DNA of 18,789 nt from Roseiarcus sp035500275 (GCA_035500275.1 DATJXI010000055.1:1-18789); one strand, 5' to 3'; counted from the first letter of the stretch, positions 8,101 to 17,044 are shown. A program made the numbers and translations. Notes: generated by a model from the letters alone, not told the origin.

Positions 8101-9617
8101 CGGGCTCCGCGTCGCTGTGGATTCCCGCCGAGCGCCTCAATCAGTTCCGGGCAATCTGGCCGAACGCTCCGCTCGAGCCCGACATCGCCGCGCCGCCCGA
8201 CGCCCGCGCCGAGTGGACGCGGGACCGGGCGCTCGTTGAAATCCTGCGCGGCCGGCTGGAGGGCTTGGGCCCCGTGACGCAAACGTCCCTCTGCGCGCCG
8301 CTCAACATCGAGCCCTCCGCCGCCTCCGCCGCGCTCATCGCATTGGAGGCGGAAGGTGCGATCATGCGCGGCCGCTACATCCCCGGCGCCAACGACGATG
8401 AGTGGTGCGACCGGCGGCTGCTCGCCCGCATCCATGGCTACACGATCAATCGCCTGCGGGCGGAGATCGAGCCGGTCGCGGCGCGCGACTTCCTGCGCTT
8501 TCTGTTCGCCTGGCAGCATGTCGCCGAAGATTCGCGCCTCGAAGGGCCGGACGCGCTGCCGGCAGCGCTTACGAAGCTCGAAGGGTTCGAGGCGCCGGCG
8601 CGCGCCTGGGAGACGGAAATCCTGTCGGCGCGCCTCAAGGGCTACTCGCCGTCGTGGCTCGACGCCCAATGCCTCGCCGGACGCATCGCCTGGACGCGCC
8701 TCACCCCGCCCGTGAACGCCGGCGAGCGCGCGCGCTCGATCACGCCGGTGCCGGCGACGCCAGTCGCGCTCATGGACAGGCGATCCATGCCGGTCTGGAT
8801 GTCGCTCGCCCCGCTCGACGCAGTACAGGCGGCGAGCCCCCGCGGAGAGGCCGTTCTCGATTGCCTCGCGGCGCGCGGCGCTCTTTTCTTCGACGAACTC
8901 GCCGACGCGACCCGCCTATTGCGCTCGCAACTCGAAGAGGCGCTCGGAGAACTCGTCGCGCTCGGCCTCGTCGCGTCCGACAGCTTCGCGGGCCTGCGCG
9001 CCCTGCTGACGCCGACGGGGAAGCGAAAGCCCATCGCCGGCGCGGCGCGGCGCGGCCGCATTTTGCCCTTTGGCGTCGAAAGCGGCGGCCGCTGGTCGAT
9101 CGTACGCCGCGCGGCTCCGCGAGCGGCGGATGAAGGAGCGGCTGCCGAACATGTCGCGCGGGCGCTCTTGCGGCGCTACGGCGTCGTCTTCGCCCGGCTC
9201 TTGGCGCGCGAGGCGACGTGGCTGCCGCCGTGGCGCGATCTTCTTCGCATCTACCGGCGGCTCGAAGGGCGCGGCGACATCCGCGGCGGCCGGTTCGTCG
9301 CCGGCTTTTCCGGCGAACAATACGCCATGCCCGAGGCGGTCGGCCTCTTGCGCCAGATCCGCCGCAAGCCGCCCCAGGATCAATGGGTGTCGCTCTCCGG
9401 CGCTGATCCGCTCAATCTCGTCGGCGTTCTCACGCCCGGGCCCCGCCTTGCGTCGCTGACCGCCAACCGACTCGTCTATCGCAACGGAATCCCCGTCGCG
9501 GCTCTTTCGGGAGGGGCGGTGCAGCACCTGTCCGATCTTGAAGGCGCCGAGCGGTGGGACGCCGAGAAGCGGCTTAAGCGCTCCTCAGCGTCGGGGCTCA
9601 TCGCTGGGCTGGTCTGA
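5199..9617 (+). CDS. lhr: Lhr-type DEXH-box ATP-dependent helicase (long form)
   Basis: The product is 1472 residues, close to the roughly 1,500 of E. coli Lhr. Superfamily 2 helicase motifs are in order: Q-like FEAPTPAQAEAWP (50-62), Walker A APTGSGKT (74-81), Ia YISPLKALSND (109-119), TTPES (172-176), DEIH box (199-202), SAT (234-236), V ATASLELGIDVG (363-374) and VI QRVGRSGH (393-400). Lhr-specific regions follow: AVESMAGDVFQLGN (near 555), then PFWLGDAPGRT. FERFFDEAGGMQLVIHSPFG (near 670) comes next. The long C-terminal extension includes GRFVAGFSGEQYAMPEA near 1365; in E. coli this half of Lhr is reported to carry uracil-DNA glycosylase activity, so a DNA-repair role is likely by family knowledge. 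The start is the ATG at 5199, with AAGGA at 5191-5195 but only a 3-nt spacer; no other ATG lies before the conserved core. The start abuts the cyclase remnant. The gene converges with the next gene, with 18 bp between them. Confidence 0.93.
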   Translation: MAPPPISVLAPDAKARGASTSAERRPLPSPPTAPVALFHPAVAAWFAKRFEAPTPAQAEAWPAIKAGRDTLIAAPTGSGKTLAAFLAAIDDLVRLALEGRLTDETHIVYISPLKALSNDIHRNLEWPLAGVREELARMGLPDVEISAWVRTGDTTSAERARMRRRSPHILVTTPESLYVLLGSESGRKMLATARTAIVDEIHALAPNKRGAHLALSLERLSALCGERLLRVGLSATQNPIRAVANFLVGADEHGKPAADVAVIDSGHIRTRDLAIETPASPLEAVMSNEVWTEVYDRLQALVDAHRTTLVFVNTRRMAERVAGKLSERLGDEAVTAHHGSLSKERRLSAERRLKMGELKALVATASLELGIDVGEVELVCQLGSPRSIATLLQRVGRSGHMIGGTPKGRLFPLSRDDLVECAALIDSVRRGELDRLSIPEAPLDVLSQQIVAEAAAQDWKEAELYARFKCAWPFRNLARERFDEVARMLADGFATRLGRRGALLHRDAVNGILRGRRGARTTALTSGGAIPDTADYQVLLEPENHIVGSVNEDWAVESMAGDVFQLGNASYRILRVERGTVRVEDAKGEPPTLPFWLGDAPGRTDALSFAVSRLRADVETRLRADPSGETVRKWLIEAIGIRAAAAQQLAEYLAAARAALGRLPTQENVVFERFFDEAGGMQLVIHSPFGSRLNRAWGLALRKRFCRKFNFELQAAATEDNIVLSLTTAHSFELGEVARYLNSKSVRQVLVQAMLDAPMFATRWRWTANISLALPRFRNGKKVPPQIQRMQAEDLVAAVFPDQIACAENLSGEREIPDHPLTDQTIADCLHEAMDIEGLERLLERLEKGEVHVTPCDLTQPSPLALEALTTRPYAYLDDAPLEERRTQAVMARRWQDPQSASAFGRLDPEAIARVRLEAWPDPVKAEELHDALLLLGFLAEDEAKADPGWRDWLAALAKEKRVARLKTGSASLWIPAERLNQFRAIWPNAPLEPDIAAPPDARAEWTRDRALVEILRGRLEGLGPVTQTSLCAPLNIEPSAASAALIALEAEGAIMRGRYIPGANDDEWCDRRLLARIHGYTINRLRAEIEPVAARDFLRFLFAWQHVAEDSRLEGPDALPAALTKLEGFEAPARAWETEILSARLKGYSPSWLDAQCLAGRIAWTRLTPPVNAGERARSITPVPATPVALMDRRSMPVWMSLAPLDAVQAASPRGEAVLDCLAARGALFFDELADATRLLRSQLEEALGELVALGLVASDSFAGLRALLTPTGKRKPIAGAARRGRILPFGVESGGRWSIVRRAAPRAADEGAAAEHVARALLRRYGVVFARLLAREATWLPPWRDLLRIYRRLEGRGDIRGGRFVAGFSGEQYAMPEAVGLLRQIRRKPPQDQWVSLSGADPLNLVGVLTPGPRLASLTANRLVYRNGIPVAALSGGAVQHLSDLEGAERWDAEKRLKRSSASGLIAGLV

Positions 9618-9632
9618 CGGCTCAGACGTAAG

Positions 9633-10430
9633 AAACTATGGCTTCGGCGCCGCAGCCGCCGCCTCCGGTTTCGGCTTCCTTTTGACCGCGCTCCTCTTCT
9701 TGTCACTCTTGTCCGCCTTGGCGGCGGGGGGCAACTCCGCGAGCCGGGACTCGAGAAAGGCCGCCCGCGCCTCGGTCAGGACCGCGGCGCAGTAGCCGAT
9801 CGAGCTTTCCTTGACATAAGCGTGGCACTGGTCCTCGCGCTGGCCAGGGAAGCCGCTCTGGCCACTGAGCAGGTCGGCCGCGTCCGGGTTGTCCTGGGCG
9901 CGCTCTTCGAGATCGTGCAGAGCTTCGCCCATCGCCTTCTCCGCCGCCGTGCGGCGTTTGGCGACCTCGGCCGCGTCCATGGAGGTCGGATCAGGGCCCC
10001 AGAGTCCGCTTGGGCTCGTCTGGCAATCGGCGGCCTTGAAGACGCAGGCGGTGATCTGCGCCGGGACGAGAACCGCGCCGTCCAGGACGTCGAAGGCGAA
10101 GGGGCAGGCGGGGACGCCCGCCTCGTAGCGCTCGAGGCCGTCCGGGCGGCCGACGGAGGTCGCCTCGATCGGTTTCTCGCCGACGATATCCACCTCGCAT
10201 TTCTGCGTGGAATCCGACACGCCCTCGCCGACAAGCTTCAGTGTATCGATCTGCAGCGTCTTCCCGCTCCCCGAGAGCCGGAGGAGGCCCGACGAGCCGT
10301 TGAGCATGAGTGGGCGGCCGACGACGCTCGCCGCATCGGGAGCCGCGACAGCCTCGCTCTTGGCGCCGCGCGCCTCGGCGGCCTTGGCGGCGTGCGACGC
10401 CCTCTCTGGCTTCGGGGCGAATGCCGGGTA
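9633..10430 (-). repeat. Duplicated block, inner copy
   Basis: This stretch is similar at the DNA level to 11104-11935, in the same orientation. It includes long near-identical runs around 10190-10240 and the shared stop-codon context CTATGGC(C/T)TCGGCGCC. Similarity stops at about 10430, inside the coding sequence, so the duplication does not carry the original signal peptide codons. The boundaries were estimated by eye. Confidence 0.75.
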
Positions 10431-10700
10431 ATACCGATCGGTCCGTCCAGCACAAGCGCCTCTAGCAGTTGAGTCAAGTTTAAGAGCGCTTTTGGTTTCA
10501 ATTTCATTGCTACTCGCGCTTCTCGTCGAACTCACGTCGAGGATCGGAGCTGGGCCGGTTCTTGGATTCGCCTGATTGCAGCCGGTCAGCTCGGCGATAA
10601 GAATCGGGAACCATAACAACAGCAAGATGCGATAGTGTACCAGCGAGGAATTCCCCCTCGCCTTGAATTTTGTGAGCCCTTGTGGACTATAGTTTCTCAT
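9636..10700 (-). CDS. Predicted lipoprotein, six-cysteine exported protein, paralogue of the 11108-12037 gene
   Basis: From the ATG at 10700 the product is 354 residues; AGGG lies 4 nt upstream of it. A TTG 24 bp further upstream is in frame but less likely. Residues 23-40 are hydrophobic and end in lipobox LTGC, with Cys41 as lipidation site and Asn at +2, consistent with an outer-membrane-directed lipoprotein. From about residue 100 (PKPERASHAAK) to the end it closely matches the neighbouring 309-residue paralogue, including VVGRPLMLNGSSGLL, GEGVSDSTQKC, ITACVFKAADCQ and the C-terminal KRKPKPEAAAAAP tail, which is Lys/Ala/Pro-rich. All six cysteines of the paralogue are kept, plus an extra one in ARGACAG. 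The first 100 residues have no counterpart in the paralogue. The C-terminal DQCHAYVKESSIGYC part faintly recalls LprI/DUF1311 proteins (weak). Function unknown. Confidence 0.72.
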   Translation of the reverse strand: MRNYSPQGLTKFKARGNSSLVHYRILLLLWFPILIAELTGCNQANPRTGPAPILDVSSTRSASSNEIETKSALKLDSTARGACAGRTDRYYPAFAPKPERASHAAKAAEARGAKSEAVAAPDAASVVGRPLMLNGSSGLLRLSGSGKTLQIDTLKLVGEGVSDSTQKCEVDIVGEKPIEATSVGRPDGLERYEAGVPACPFAFDVLDGAVLVPAQITACVFKAADCQTSPSGLWGPDPTSMDAAEVAKRRTAAEKAMGEALHDLEERAQDNPDAADLLSGQSGFPGQREDQCHAYVKESSIGYCAAVLTEARAAFLESRLAELPPAAKADKSDKKRSAVKRKPKPEAAAAAPKP

Positions 10701-11107
10701 CTCGCCCTCAGTTCTCAAGGACAAGCCAATTGTGCTGTCTGATTCTTATGTCGGCGGATACTGCGGGTCTAATTCAAGAAACCGGACGCAGGACGCTCAC
10801 GCTCGCAGCTGTCGAAATCGATCGACTGCTGGACACTCCGACCCCCGCATCGGACGTAGAGTTCGCGTTGTTTTTACTTAGTTTGGTTAACGTGGGGTTA
10901 ATTGAACCCATAACATCAAATGACTAAAGGCGAACATGGGGACAACCCACGGGTTGTCGGCGTAGCCAAGCGGCCGCGCATCGCCCGCAACAACGCTTCA
11001 ACCCAAGCCTCATGGCTCGGCTCAACGCGGTCCGCGAAATTTCCAATTTTCGCGCAGCCCGCCCTTTCTCCGACTTCGAGGACAATTGAGGCGTGGTCCA
11101 GGGGAAG
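10701..11107. other. Lower-GC spacer with inverted repeats, no convincing gene
   Basis: This 407-bp gap between the two paralogues is visibly richer in A and T than its surroundings, particularly 10701-10930. It holds GGGTT-aattg-AACCC (10895-10909) and an 18-bp palindrome at 10941-10958. One frame is open from a GTG at 10682 to 10927 on the plus strand (81 codons, or 59 from an ATG at 10748), but it has no ribosome site, recognisable motif or family, and its 5' end overlaps the divergent lipoprotein start. The 10960-11107 part has open frames on both strands with no recognisable product. It may be remnant DNA left by the event that separated the two copies. Confidence 0.5.
10941..10958. repeat. 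18-bp palindrome GACAACCC-ac-GGGTTGTC
   Basis: The arms are perfect 8-bp inverted repeats around a 2-bp centre. It lies about 150 bp downstream of the 309-residue paralogue's stop codon and has no T-run on either side, so an intrinsic terminator is unlikely. The near-continuous dyad would suit a dimeric DNA-binding protein site or a transposon/integration scar; neither can be shown from the sequence. Confidence 0.5.
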
Positions 11108-11935
11108 CTATGGCCTCGGCGCCACCGCCGTCGCATCCGCCGGCTCAGGAGGCGTCGGCGCCGCCTCGGGTTTCGGCTTCATTTTGACGGTGCGCTTCTT
11201 GGCCTTCTTGTCGGCTTTGGCTGCGGCAGGCGGCAACTCGGCGAGCCGGGACTCGAGAAACGCCGCCCGCCCCTCGGTGAGGACCGCGCCGCAGTAGCCG
11301 ATCGCGGCTTCCTTGACATAGCTCCGGCACTGATCGTCGCGCTGGCCCGGAAAGCCGTTCTGGTCCTTGAGCAGGTTGGCCGCGTCCGGGTTGTCCTGCG
11401 CCCGCTCTGCGAGCGCGTGCAGCGCCTTGCTCATCGCCTTCTCCGCCGCGGTCCGGCGCTTGGCGACCTCTGCCGCGTCCATATTGGTGGGGTCCGGACC
11501 CCAAACGCCGCCCGGGCCCGTCTGGCAATCGGCGGCCTTGAAGACGCACGCGGTGATCTGCGCCGGGACGAGAGCCGCGCCGTCGAGGACGTCGAAGGCG
11601 AAAGGGCAGGCGGGGACGTCCGCCTCGTAGCGCTCGAGGCCGTCCGGGCGTCCGAAGCTGGTCGCCTCGATCGGCTTCTCGCCGACGATGTCCACCTGGC
11701 ATTTCTGCGTGGAATCTGACACGCCCTCGCCGACAAGCCTCAGCTTGTCGATCCGCGCCGTCTTTCCGCTAACCGAGATCTGCAGGAGGCCGGACGATCC
11801 GTTGAGCATGAGGGGGCGGCCGACGACGCTGGAGATGTCCGGCGCCGCGACCGCGTCGCCTTTTGCGCCGCTGCGCGCCTTGCCGCCCTTCGCGGCGTGC
11901 GAGGCCTTCTTCGGCTTGGCATCGGACGCTGGGTT
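11104..11935 (-). repeat. Duplicated block, outer copy
   Basis: This is the partner of 9633-10430, in the same orientation about 1.47 kb away. The outer copy keeps the complete gene with its signal peptide, so it is probably closer to the ancestral form. The limits were estimated by eye from where matching ends. Confidence 0.72.
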
Positions 11936-12037
11936 AGCTTCGGTCGGGGCCGATGCGCCAGGAAGAGTAAGCTGCGCCGCGGACGGAGCCGCGGTGAGGG
12001 CGAGGGCGAAGAGGACGAGGAAAACGCGCCAATCCAT
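11108..12037 (-). CDS. Exported six-cysteine protein of unknown function, signal peptide
   Basis: The product is 309 residues. The N-terminus MDWRVFLVLFALALTAAPSA has a Sec signal peptide, with likely cleavage after SAA at residue 21. A low-complexity Lys/Ala/Ser linker (about 40-62) leads to a conserved core, about 70-270, with six cysteines at 113, 144, 164, 171, 237 and 249, which could form three disulfides in the periplasm. The tail from about 270 is Lys-, Ala- and Pro-rich and may be flexible. The core begins VVGRPLMLNGSSGLLQIS and contains GRPDGLERYEADVPACPF. The C-terminal DQCRSYVKEAAIGYCGAVL region, with two Cys in a helical Arg/Ala/Glu-rich context, is distantly like LprI/DUF1311 domains; I regard this only as a hint. 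It is transcribed divergently from dnaK, with a 291-bp shared upstream region. No clear Shine-Dalgarno was seen. Confidence 0.8.
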   Translation of the reverse strand: MDWRVFLVLFALALTAAPSAAQLTLPGASAPTEANPASDAKPKKASHAAKGGKARSGAKGDAVAAPDISSVVGRPLMLNGSSGLLQISVSGKTARIDKLRLVGEGVSDSTQKCQVDIVGEKPIEATSFGRPDGLERYEADVPACPFAFDVLDGAALVPAQITACVFKAADCQTGPGGVWGPDPTNMDAAEVAKRRTAAEKAMSKALHALAERAQDNPDAANLLKDQNGFPGQRDDQCRSYVKEAAIGYCGAVLTEGRAAFLESRLAELPPAAAKADKKAKKRTVKMKPKPEAAPTPPEPADATAVAPRP

Positions 12038-12129
12038 TGGCGAAGTCTAGAAGTCTCGCGTTCAAAGGGGAAGGTCTCGCGGACGCCGGAAGGCGCTGTT
12101 CACGGCCGAAAAATCCGGGGTTTCCGCGC

Positions 12130-12158
12130 CTTGCGCCCTGAAACCGCCAAACCTATAT
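12130..12158 (+). promoter_or_regulatory. RpoH (sigma-32) type heat-shock promoter of dnaK
   Basis: CTTG at 12130-12133, an 18-nt spacer and CCTATAT at 12152-12158 match the alphaproteobacterial RpoH consensus CTTG-N17/18-CYTATNT. Transcription would start near 12165, giving a 5' leader of about 160 nt before the dnaK ATG. No CIRCE-type inverted repeat was seen, consistent with sigma-32 rather than HrcA control. The rest of 12038-12328 shows no gene. Confidence 0.8.
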
Positions 12159-12328
12159 ACGCCCGGACTGGCGAATTCAGCGCAGTTTCGCGCGCCGAAT
12201 CACCAAAATTGACGCTTGAAAGAGGGGATCAGAAGAGGATCTACGGTCGCGTTTGGCCGGTGGACGTCATTCTCGCGGTCTGGCCGCTTCGGGGCCAGGC
12301 GATCTCGCAGAAACAGGGGTTTATGAAT

Positions 12329-14245
<1,917 letters not shown>

Positions 14246-14252
14246 GAAAAGG

Positions 14253-14288
14253 ACAGCCCACCCGCTCGTTGAGCGGCTGGGCTGTTTA
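14253..14288 (+). terminator. Terminator-like hairpin between dnaK and dnaJ
   Basis: ACAGCCCA (14253-14260) pairs with TGGGCTGT (14278-14285). The stem continues inward as CCGCTC/GAGCGG after one C-C mismatch, closing on a 3-nt loop, and is followed by a short TTTATAA. It begins 7 nt after the dnaK stop. The short T-tract suggests partial termination or 3'-end protection, which would lower dnaJ expression relative to dnaK. Confidence 0.65.
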
Positions 14289-14335
14289 TAAGAGCGATGG
14301 GGACGCCGCATGACGACAAGTGGGGTCCTAGGACG

Positions 14336-14358
14336 AGCCGGCGTTAGGCGCGCCGGCT
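14336..14358 (+). other. Second hairpin in the dnaK-dnaJ spacer
   Basis: AGCCGGCG (14336-14343) and CGCCGGCT (14351-14358) form an 8-bp stem with a 7-nt loop, followed by TCTGTCTG. It may be an additional attenuating structure or a small intergenic palindromic element; there is no proper T-run. The rest of the 208-bp spacer shows no convincing gene or promoter. Confidence 0.45.
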
Positions 14359-14453
14359 TCTGTCTGGGATCGCGTTGCGGCGAATAGGCTGGATGAAGCC
14401 GCTGGGACAATGCGGACTATACGAATGACGATGAAACCAGGGGCGCGCTGACG

Positions 14454-15569
14454 ATGGCGAAGCGCGATTTTTACGAAACCCTTGGCGTATCAAGAACCGC
14501 GACCGACGCCGAACTGAAATCGGCCTTTCGCAAGGCGGCGTTACAGTGCCATCCCGACAGGCATCCAGGCGACAAGCAGGCGGAAGCCCGGTTCAAGGAA
14601 ATCAACGAGGCCTATCAGAATCTGTCCGATCCCCAAAAGCGGGCGGCCTATGACCGCTACGGCCATGCGGCTTTCGAGCACGGCGGCATGAGCGACGGCT
14701 TCGCCGCGTCCATGTCCGATATTTTCGACGACCTGTTCGGTGACATGATGGGCGGACGCCGAGGGCGCAGCCCAACGGGGCGCGAGCGCGGCGCCGACCT
14801 GCGCTACAACCTCGAAATCACGCTCGAGGAAGCGTTCCGCGGCAAGAACGCGACCGTCAAGCTGCCGACTTCGGTCACCTGTGAGGCCTGCTCGGGCTCG
14901 GGCGCGCGCGCTGGCTCGAAGCCGACCGTCTGCAAGACTTGCGGCGGCCACGGACGCATCCGCGCGCAACAGGGCTTCTTCGCCATCGAGCGCACCTGCC
15001 CGACCTGTCACGGCCGCGGCCAGACGATCGACAATCCGTGCGAGAAATGCGCTGGCTCGGGGCGCGTCACGCGCGAGCGGACGCTTTCGGTCAATGTGCC
15101 GCCGGGCGTCGAGGACGGTACCCGCATTCGCCTGAGCGGCGAGGGCGAGGCGGGCCTGCGCGGCGGGCCGCCGGGCGACCTCTACATCTTCCTGTCCGTC
15201 AAACCGCACACCATCTTCCAGCGCGACGGCGCGGACCTTTACTGCCGCGTGCCGATTTCCATGGTCCAGGCGGCGCTGGGCGGCGAATTCACGGTCAAGA
15301 CCCTCGACGGAAGCGAGTCTCGGGTCAGCATTCCGGAGGGCGCGCAGTCCGGTCGGCAGCTGAGATTGCGCGGCAAGGGCATGCCGATCTTAAGGTCACG
15401 CGAATCCGGCGACCTTTTTGTCCAGCTGAACGTCGAGACACCGCAGAACCTGACCCGCCGGCAGCGCGAGCTGCTCATGGAGTTCGCGGCGGAGTCGTCC
15501 AACAAGACTCATCCTGAGAGCGCCGGCTTCTTCTCGAAGATGAAGGAGTTTTTCGAGGGCCTGGGCTGA
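14454..15569 (+). CDS. dnaJ: Chaperone protein DnaJ (type I Hsp40)
   Basis: The product is 371 residues, normal for the family. It is the co-chaperone that delivers unfolded substrates to DnaK and stimulates its ATPase. The J domain spans residues 4-70, with the essential HPD at 33-35. A short Gly/Met/Asp-rich linker follows (about 77-112). Four zinc-finger repeats of CxxCxGxG type are at 143-150 (CEACSGSG), 160-167 (CKTCGGHG), 182-189 (CPTCHGRG) and 196-203 (CEKCAGSG). The C-terminal substrate-binding region includes VPPGVEDGTRIRLSGEGEAG and LRLRGKGMPI. The linker is less Gly/Phe-rich than in E. coli. The start is the ATG at 14454; an AGGGG lies rather far upstream (about 11 nt), so initiation may be modest. 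It lies 208 bp after dnaK, beyond two hairpins. Confidence 0.97.
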   Translation: MAKRDFYETLGVSRTATDAELKSAFRKAALQCHPDRHPGDKQAEARFKEINEAYQNLSDPQKRAAYDRYGHAAFEHGGMSDGFAASMSDIFDDLFGDMMGGRRGRSPTGRERGADLRYNLEITLEEAFRGKNATVKLPTSVTCEACSGSGARAGSKPTVCKTCGGHGRIRAQQGFFAIERTCPTCHGRGQTIDNPCEKCAGSGRVTRERTLSVNVPPGVEDGTRIRLSGEGEAGLRGGPPGDLYIFLSVKPHTIFQRDGADLYCRVPISMVQAALGGEFTVKTLDGSESRVSIPEGAQSGRQLRLRGKGMPILRSRESGDLFVQLNVETPQNLTRRQRELLMEFAAESSNKTHPESAGFFSKMKEFFEGLG

Positions 15570-15651
15570 CCGCCGTTGCCGGCGCGCGTGGCTGCGCTGT
15601 AGATATCCGCCGCGCTCGGCGACGCCGTAGCGCCTTGTCGTCGGAGAAGGC

Positions 15652-16281
15652 ATGAACGGCCACATGCGAAACGACAGACGGCGGGTCGACGACGCAGTCC
15701 GTTTCCTCAAATCCTTTGTCGGCGCTCCCGGCCTCACCGGCGCGGTCGCGCCGTCGGGTCCGGCGCTCGCGCGAGCTATGGCCGCCGCGGTTGGGCCGCT
15801 TGCGCATGGTCTTGTTGTCGAACTCGGCCCAGGCACGGGCCCCGTGACGCGCGCCCTCATCGAGCGCGGACTCGACCTGCGGCGCCTCGTGCTCGTCGAG
15901 TACGATCGCGACTTTTGCCGAATGCTGCAAAGCCGCTTCGCCCGAGCAACGGTGATTCAGTCGGACGCCTATGATTTGCCCTGTGCGCTGACCGCTGTGG
16001 CGGGGAGTCCGATCCGCGCGATCGTCTCCAGTCTTCCCCTCCTCAATCAGCCGCCGCGTCGCCGCGTCAAGCTGATCGAGGACGCGTTCGCGCTGATGGG
16101 GCCGGATGGCGTATTCGTGCAATTCACCTACGGCCTGGTCTCGCCCATTCCGCGCCAAGCCTGCGCGGGCCGCTACTCATCTCATTGCGGCGCGCCCGTC
16201 TGGCGCAACTTGCCGCCGGCGCGCGTCTGGACCTATCGCATGGAGGCGGCCACACCCCGGACGGACAGGCATAGAACATGA
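15652..16281 (+). CDS. pmtA: PmtA-type phospholipid N-methyltransferase
   Basis: The product is 209 residues, typical of the Sinorhizobium-type enzyme. It is expected to methylate phosphatidylethanolamine with S-adenosylmethionine, leading to phosphatidylcholine, at the inner membrane surface. SAM-binding motif I is VVELGPGTGPVT (55-66), with the acidic residue after strand 2 at VLVEYDRDF. SSLPLLNQPPRRR (126-138) is the family's motif after strand 4. A GGAG Shine-Dalgarno at 15643-15646 lies 5 nt before the ATG at 15652. The last 4 bp overlap the start of pyrF (ATGA), which indicates translational coupling. The dnaJ-pmtA-pyrF order is familiar in Rhizobiales. A related rRNA adenine dimethylase fold is the main alternative, but the length and motif fit PmtA better. 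Confidence 0.85.
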   Translation: MNGHMRNDRRRVDDAVRFLKSFVGAPGLTGAVAPSGPALARAMAAAVGPLAHGLVVELGPGTGPVTRALIERGLDLRRLVLVEYDRDFCRMLQSRFARATVIQSDAYDLPCALTAVAGSPIRAIVSSLPLLNQPPRRRVKLIEDAFALMGPDGVFVQFTYGLVSPIPRQACAGRYSSHCGAPVWRNLPPARVWTYRMEAATPRTDRHRT

Positions 16282-16991
16282 CGCCCGAGGCCGCGCGCGA
16301 CCGGCTCATTGTCGCGCTCGACGTGGCCGACGTTCGCGAGGCCGAGCGTCTCGTCGAGCGCATGGGCGACGCAACGTCCTTCTATAAAGTCGGCATGGAG
16401 CTCGCTTACGCCGGCGGGGGGCTCGACTTCGCGCGGCGGCTCGCCTCAACGCCCGGCAAGCGGGTTTTTCTCGACCTCAAGTTGCACGACATTCCCAACA
16501 CTGTCGAGCGCGCGACCGCGCAGGCCGCGAGACTTGGCGCGACGTTCCTCACCGTGCACGCCTATCCGCAGACCATGCGCGCGGCGGTTGCCGGCGCCAA
16601 AGGCGCAGGCCTCAAGCTTCTGGCCGTGACGGTCCTCACGTCCTACGACGACGAGGATCTCCTCAATGCGGGGTACCGTTTCGGGCTTGTCGAGATGGTG
16701 CGCCGGCGCGCCGAGCAGGCGGAGGAGCTTGGCGTGCACGGCCTTGTCGCCAGCGCCAGGGAGGCGCGCGACGTCCGCTCCGCGGTCGGCGACGCCATCA
16801 TTCTGGTCACACCCGGCATCCGCCCCGCCGGCGGCGTCCGGGGCGATCAGAAGCGCGTCGCGACGCCGGCCGACGCGATCCGGGCCGGCGCGGACTATCT
16901 CGTCGTCGGGCGGCCGATCACGTCCGCGGCCGATCCCATGGTCGCGGCGACCCAGATCGTGGTGGACATCGCCGCTGCCGCGGCGGCTTGA
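16278..16991 (+). CDS. pyrF: Orotidine 5'-phosphate decarboxylase
   Basis: The product is 237 residues, the usual length for the bacterial class I enzyme. It decarboxylates OMP to UMP, the last step of de novo pyrimidine synthesis. The signature FLDLKLHDIPNTV includes the catalytic Asp/Lys/Asp set in DLKLHD (66-71). The N-terminal LIVALDVAD and the phosphate-binding end VTPGIRPAG and YLVVGRPITSAADP are all present. The ATG overlaps the TGA of pmtA by 4 bp, and the two genes are likely co-translated. Confidence 0.97.
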   Translation: MTPEAARDRLIVALDVADVREAERLVERMGDATSFYKVGMELAYAGGGLDFARRLASTPGKRVFLDLKLHDIPNTVERATAQAARLGATFLTVHAYPQTMRAAVAGAKGAGLKLLAVTVLTSYDDEDLLNAGYRFGLVEMVRRRAEQAEELGVHGLVASAREARDVRSAVGDAIILVTPGIRPAGGVRGDQKRVATPADAIRAGADYLVVGRPITSAADPMVAATQIVVDIAAAAAA

Positions 16992-17044
16992 ACGGACGGC
17001 AGGCGACGTTATCCTCCGCGGGTCACAGAACGAGGGAGCGTCTC

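Noticed and set aside
7020..8669. A 549-codon minus-strand frame.
   Set aside because: It is antisense to lhr, with no recognisable domain and composition typical of shadow frames.
10682..10927. An 81-codon plus-strand frame in the spacer between the paralogues.
   Set aside because: It has a GTG start without a ribosome site, no known motif, and overlaps the divergent lipoprotein start. It was kept only as a note in the spacer entry.
10924..11136. A minus-strand frame containing AARKLEISRTALSRAMR, reminiscent of a LysR-type helix-turn-helix.
   Set aside because: The resemblance is short, the flanks do not fit the family, and another frame over the same bases is equally open. It could be a remnant but is not supported.
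11897..12328. Upstream extension of the dnaK frame by 144 codons.
   Set aside because: It runs through the RpoH promoter and the signal peptide codons of the divergent gene, and canonical DnaK starts MAKVIGIDLG at 12329.
14310..14387. A 25-codon frame in the dnaK-dnaJ spacer.
   Set aside because: It is too short, overlaps a hairpin and has no sign of selection visible from a single sequence.
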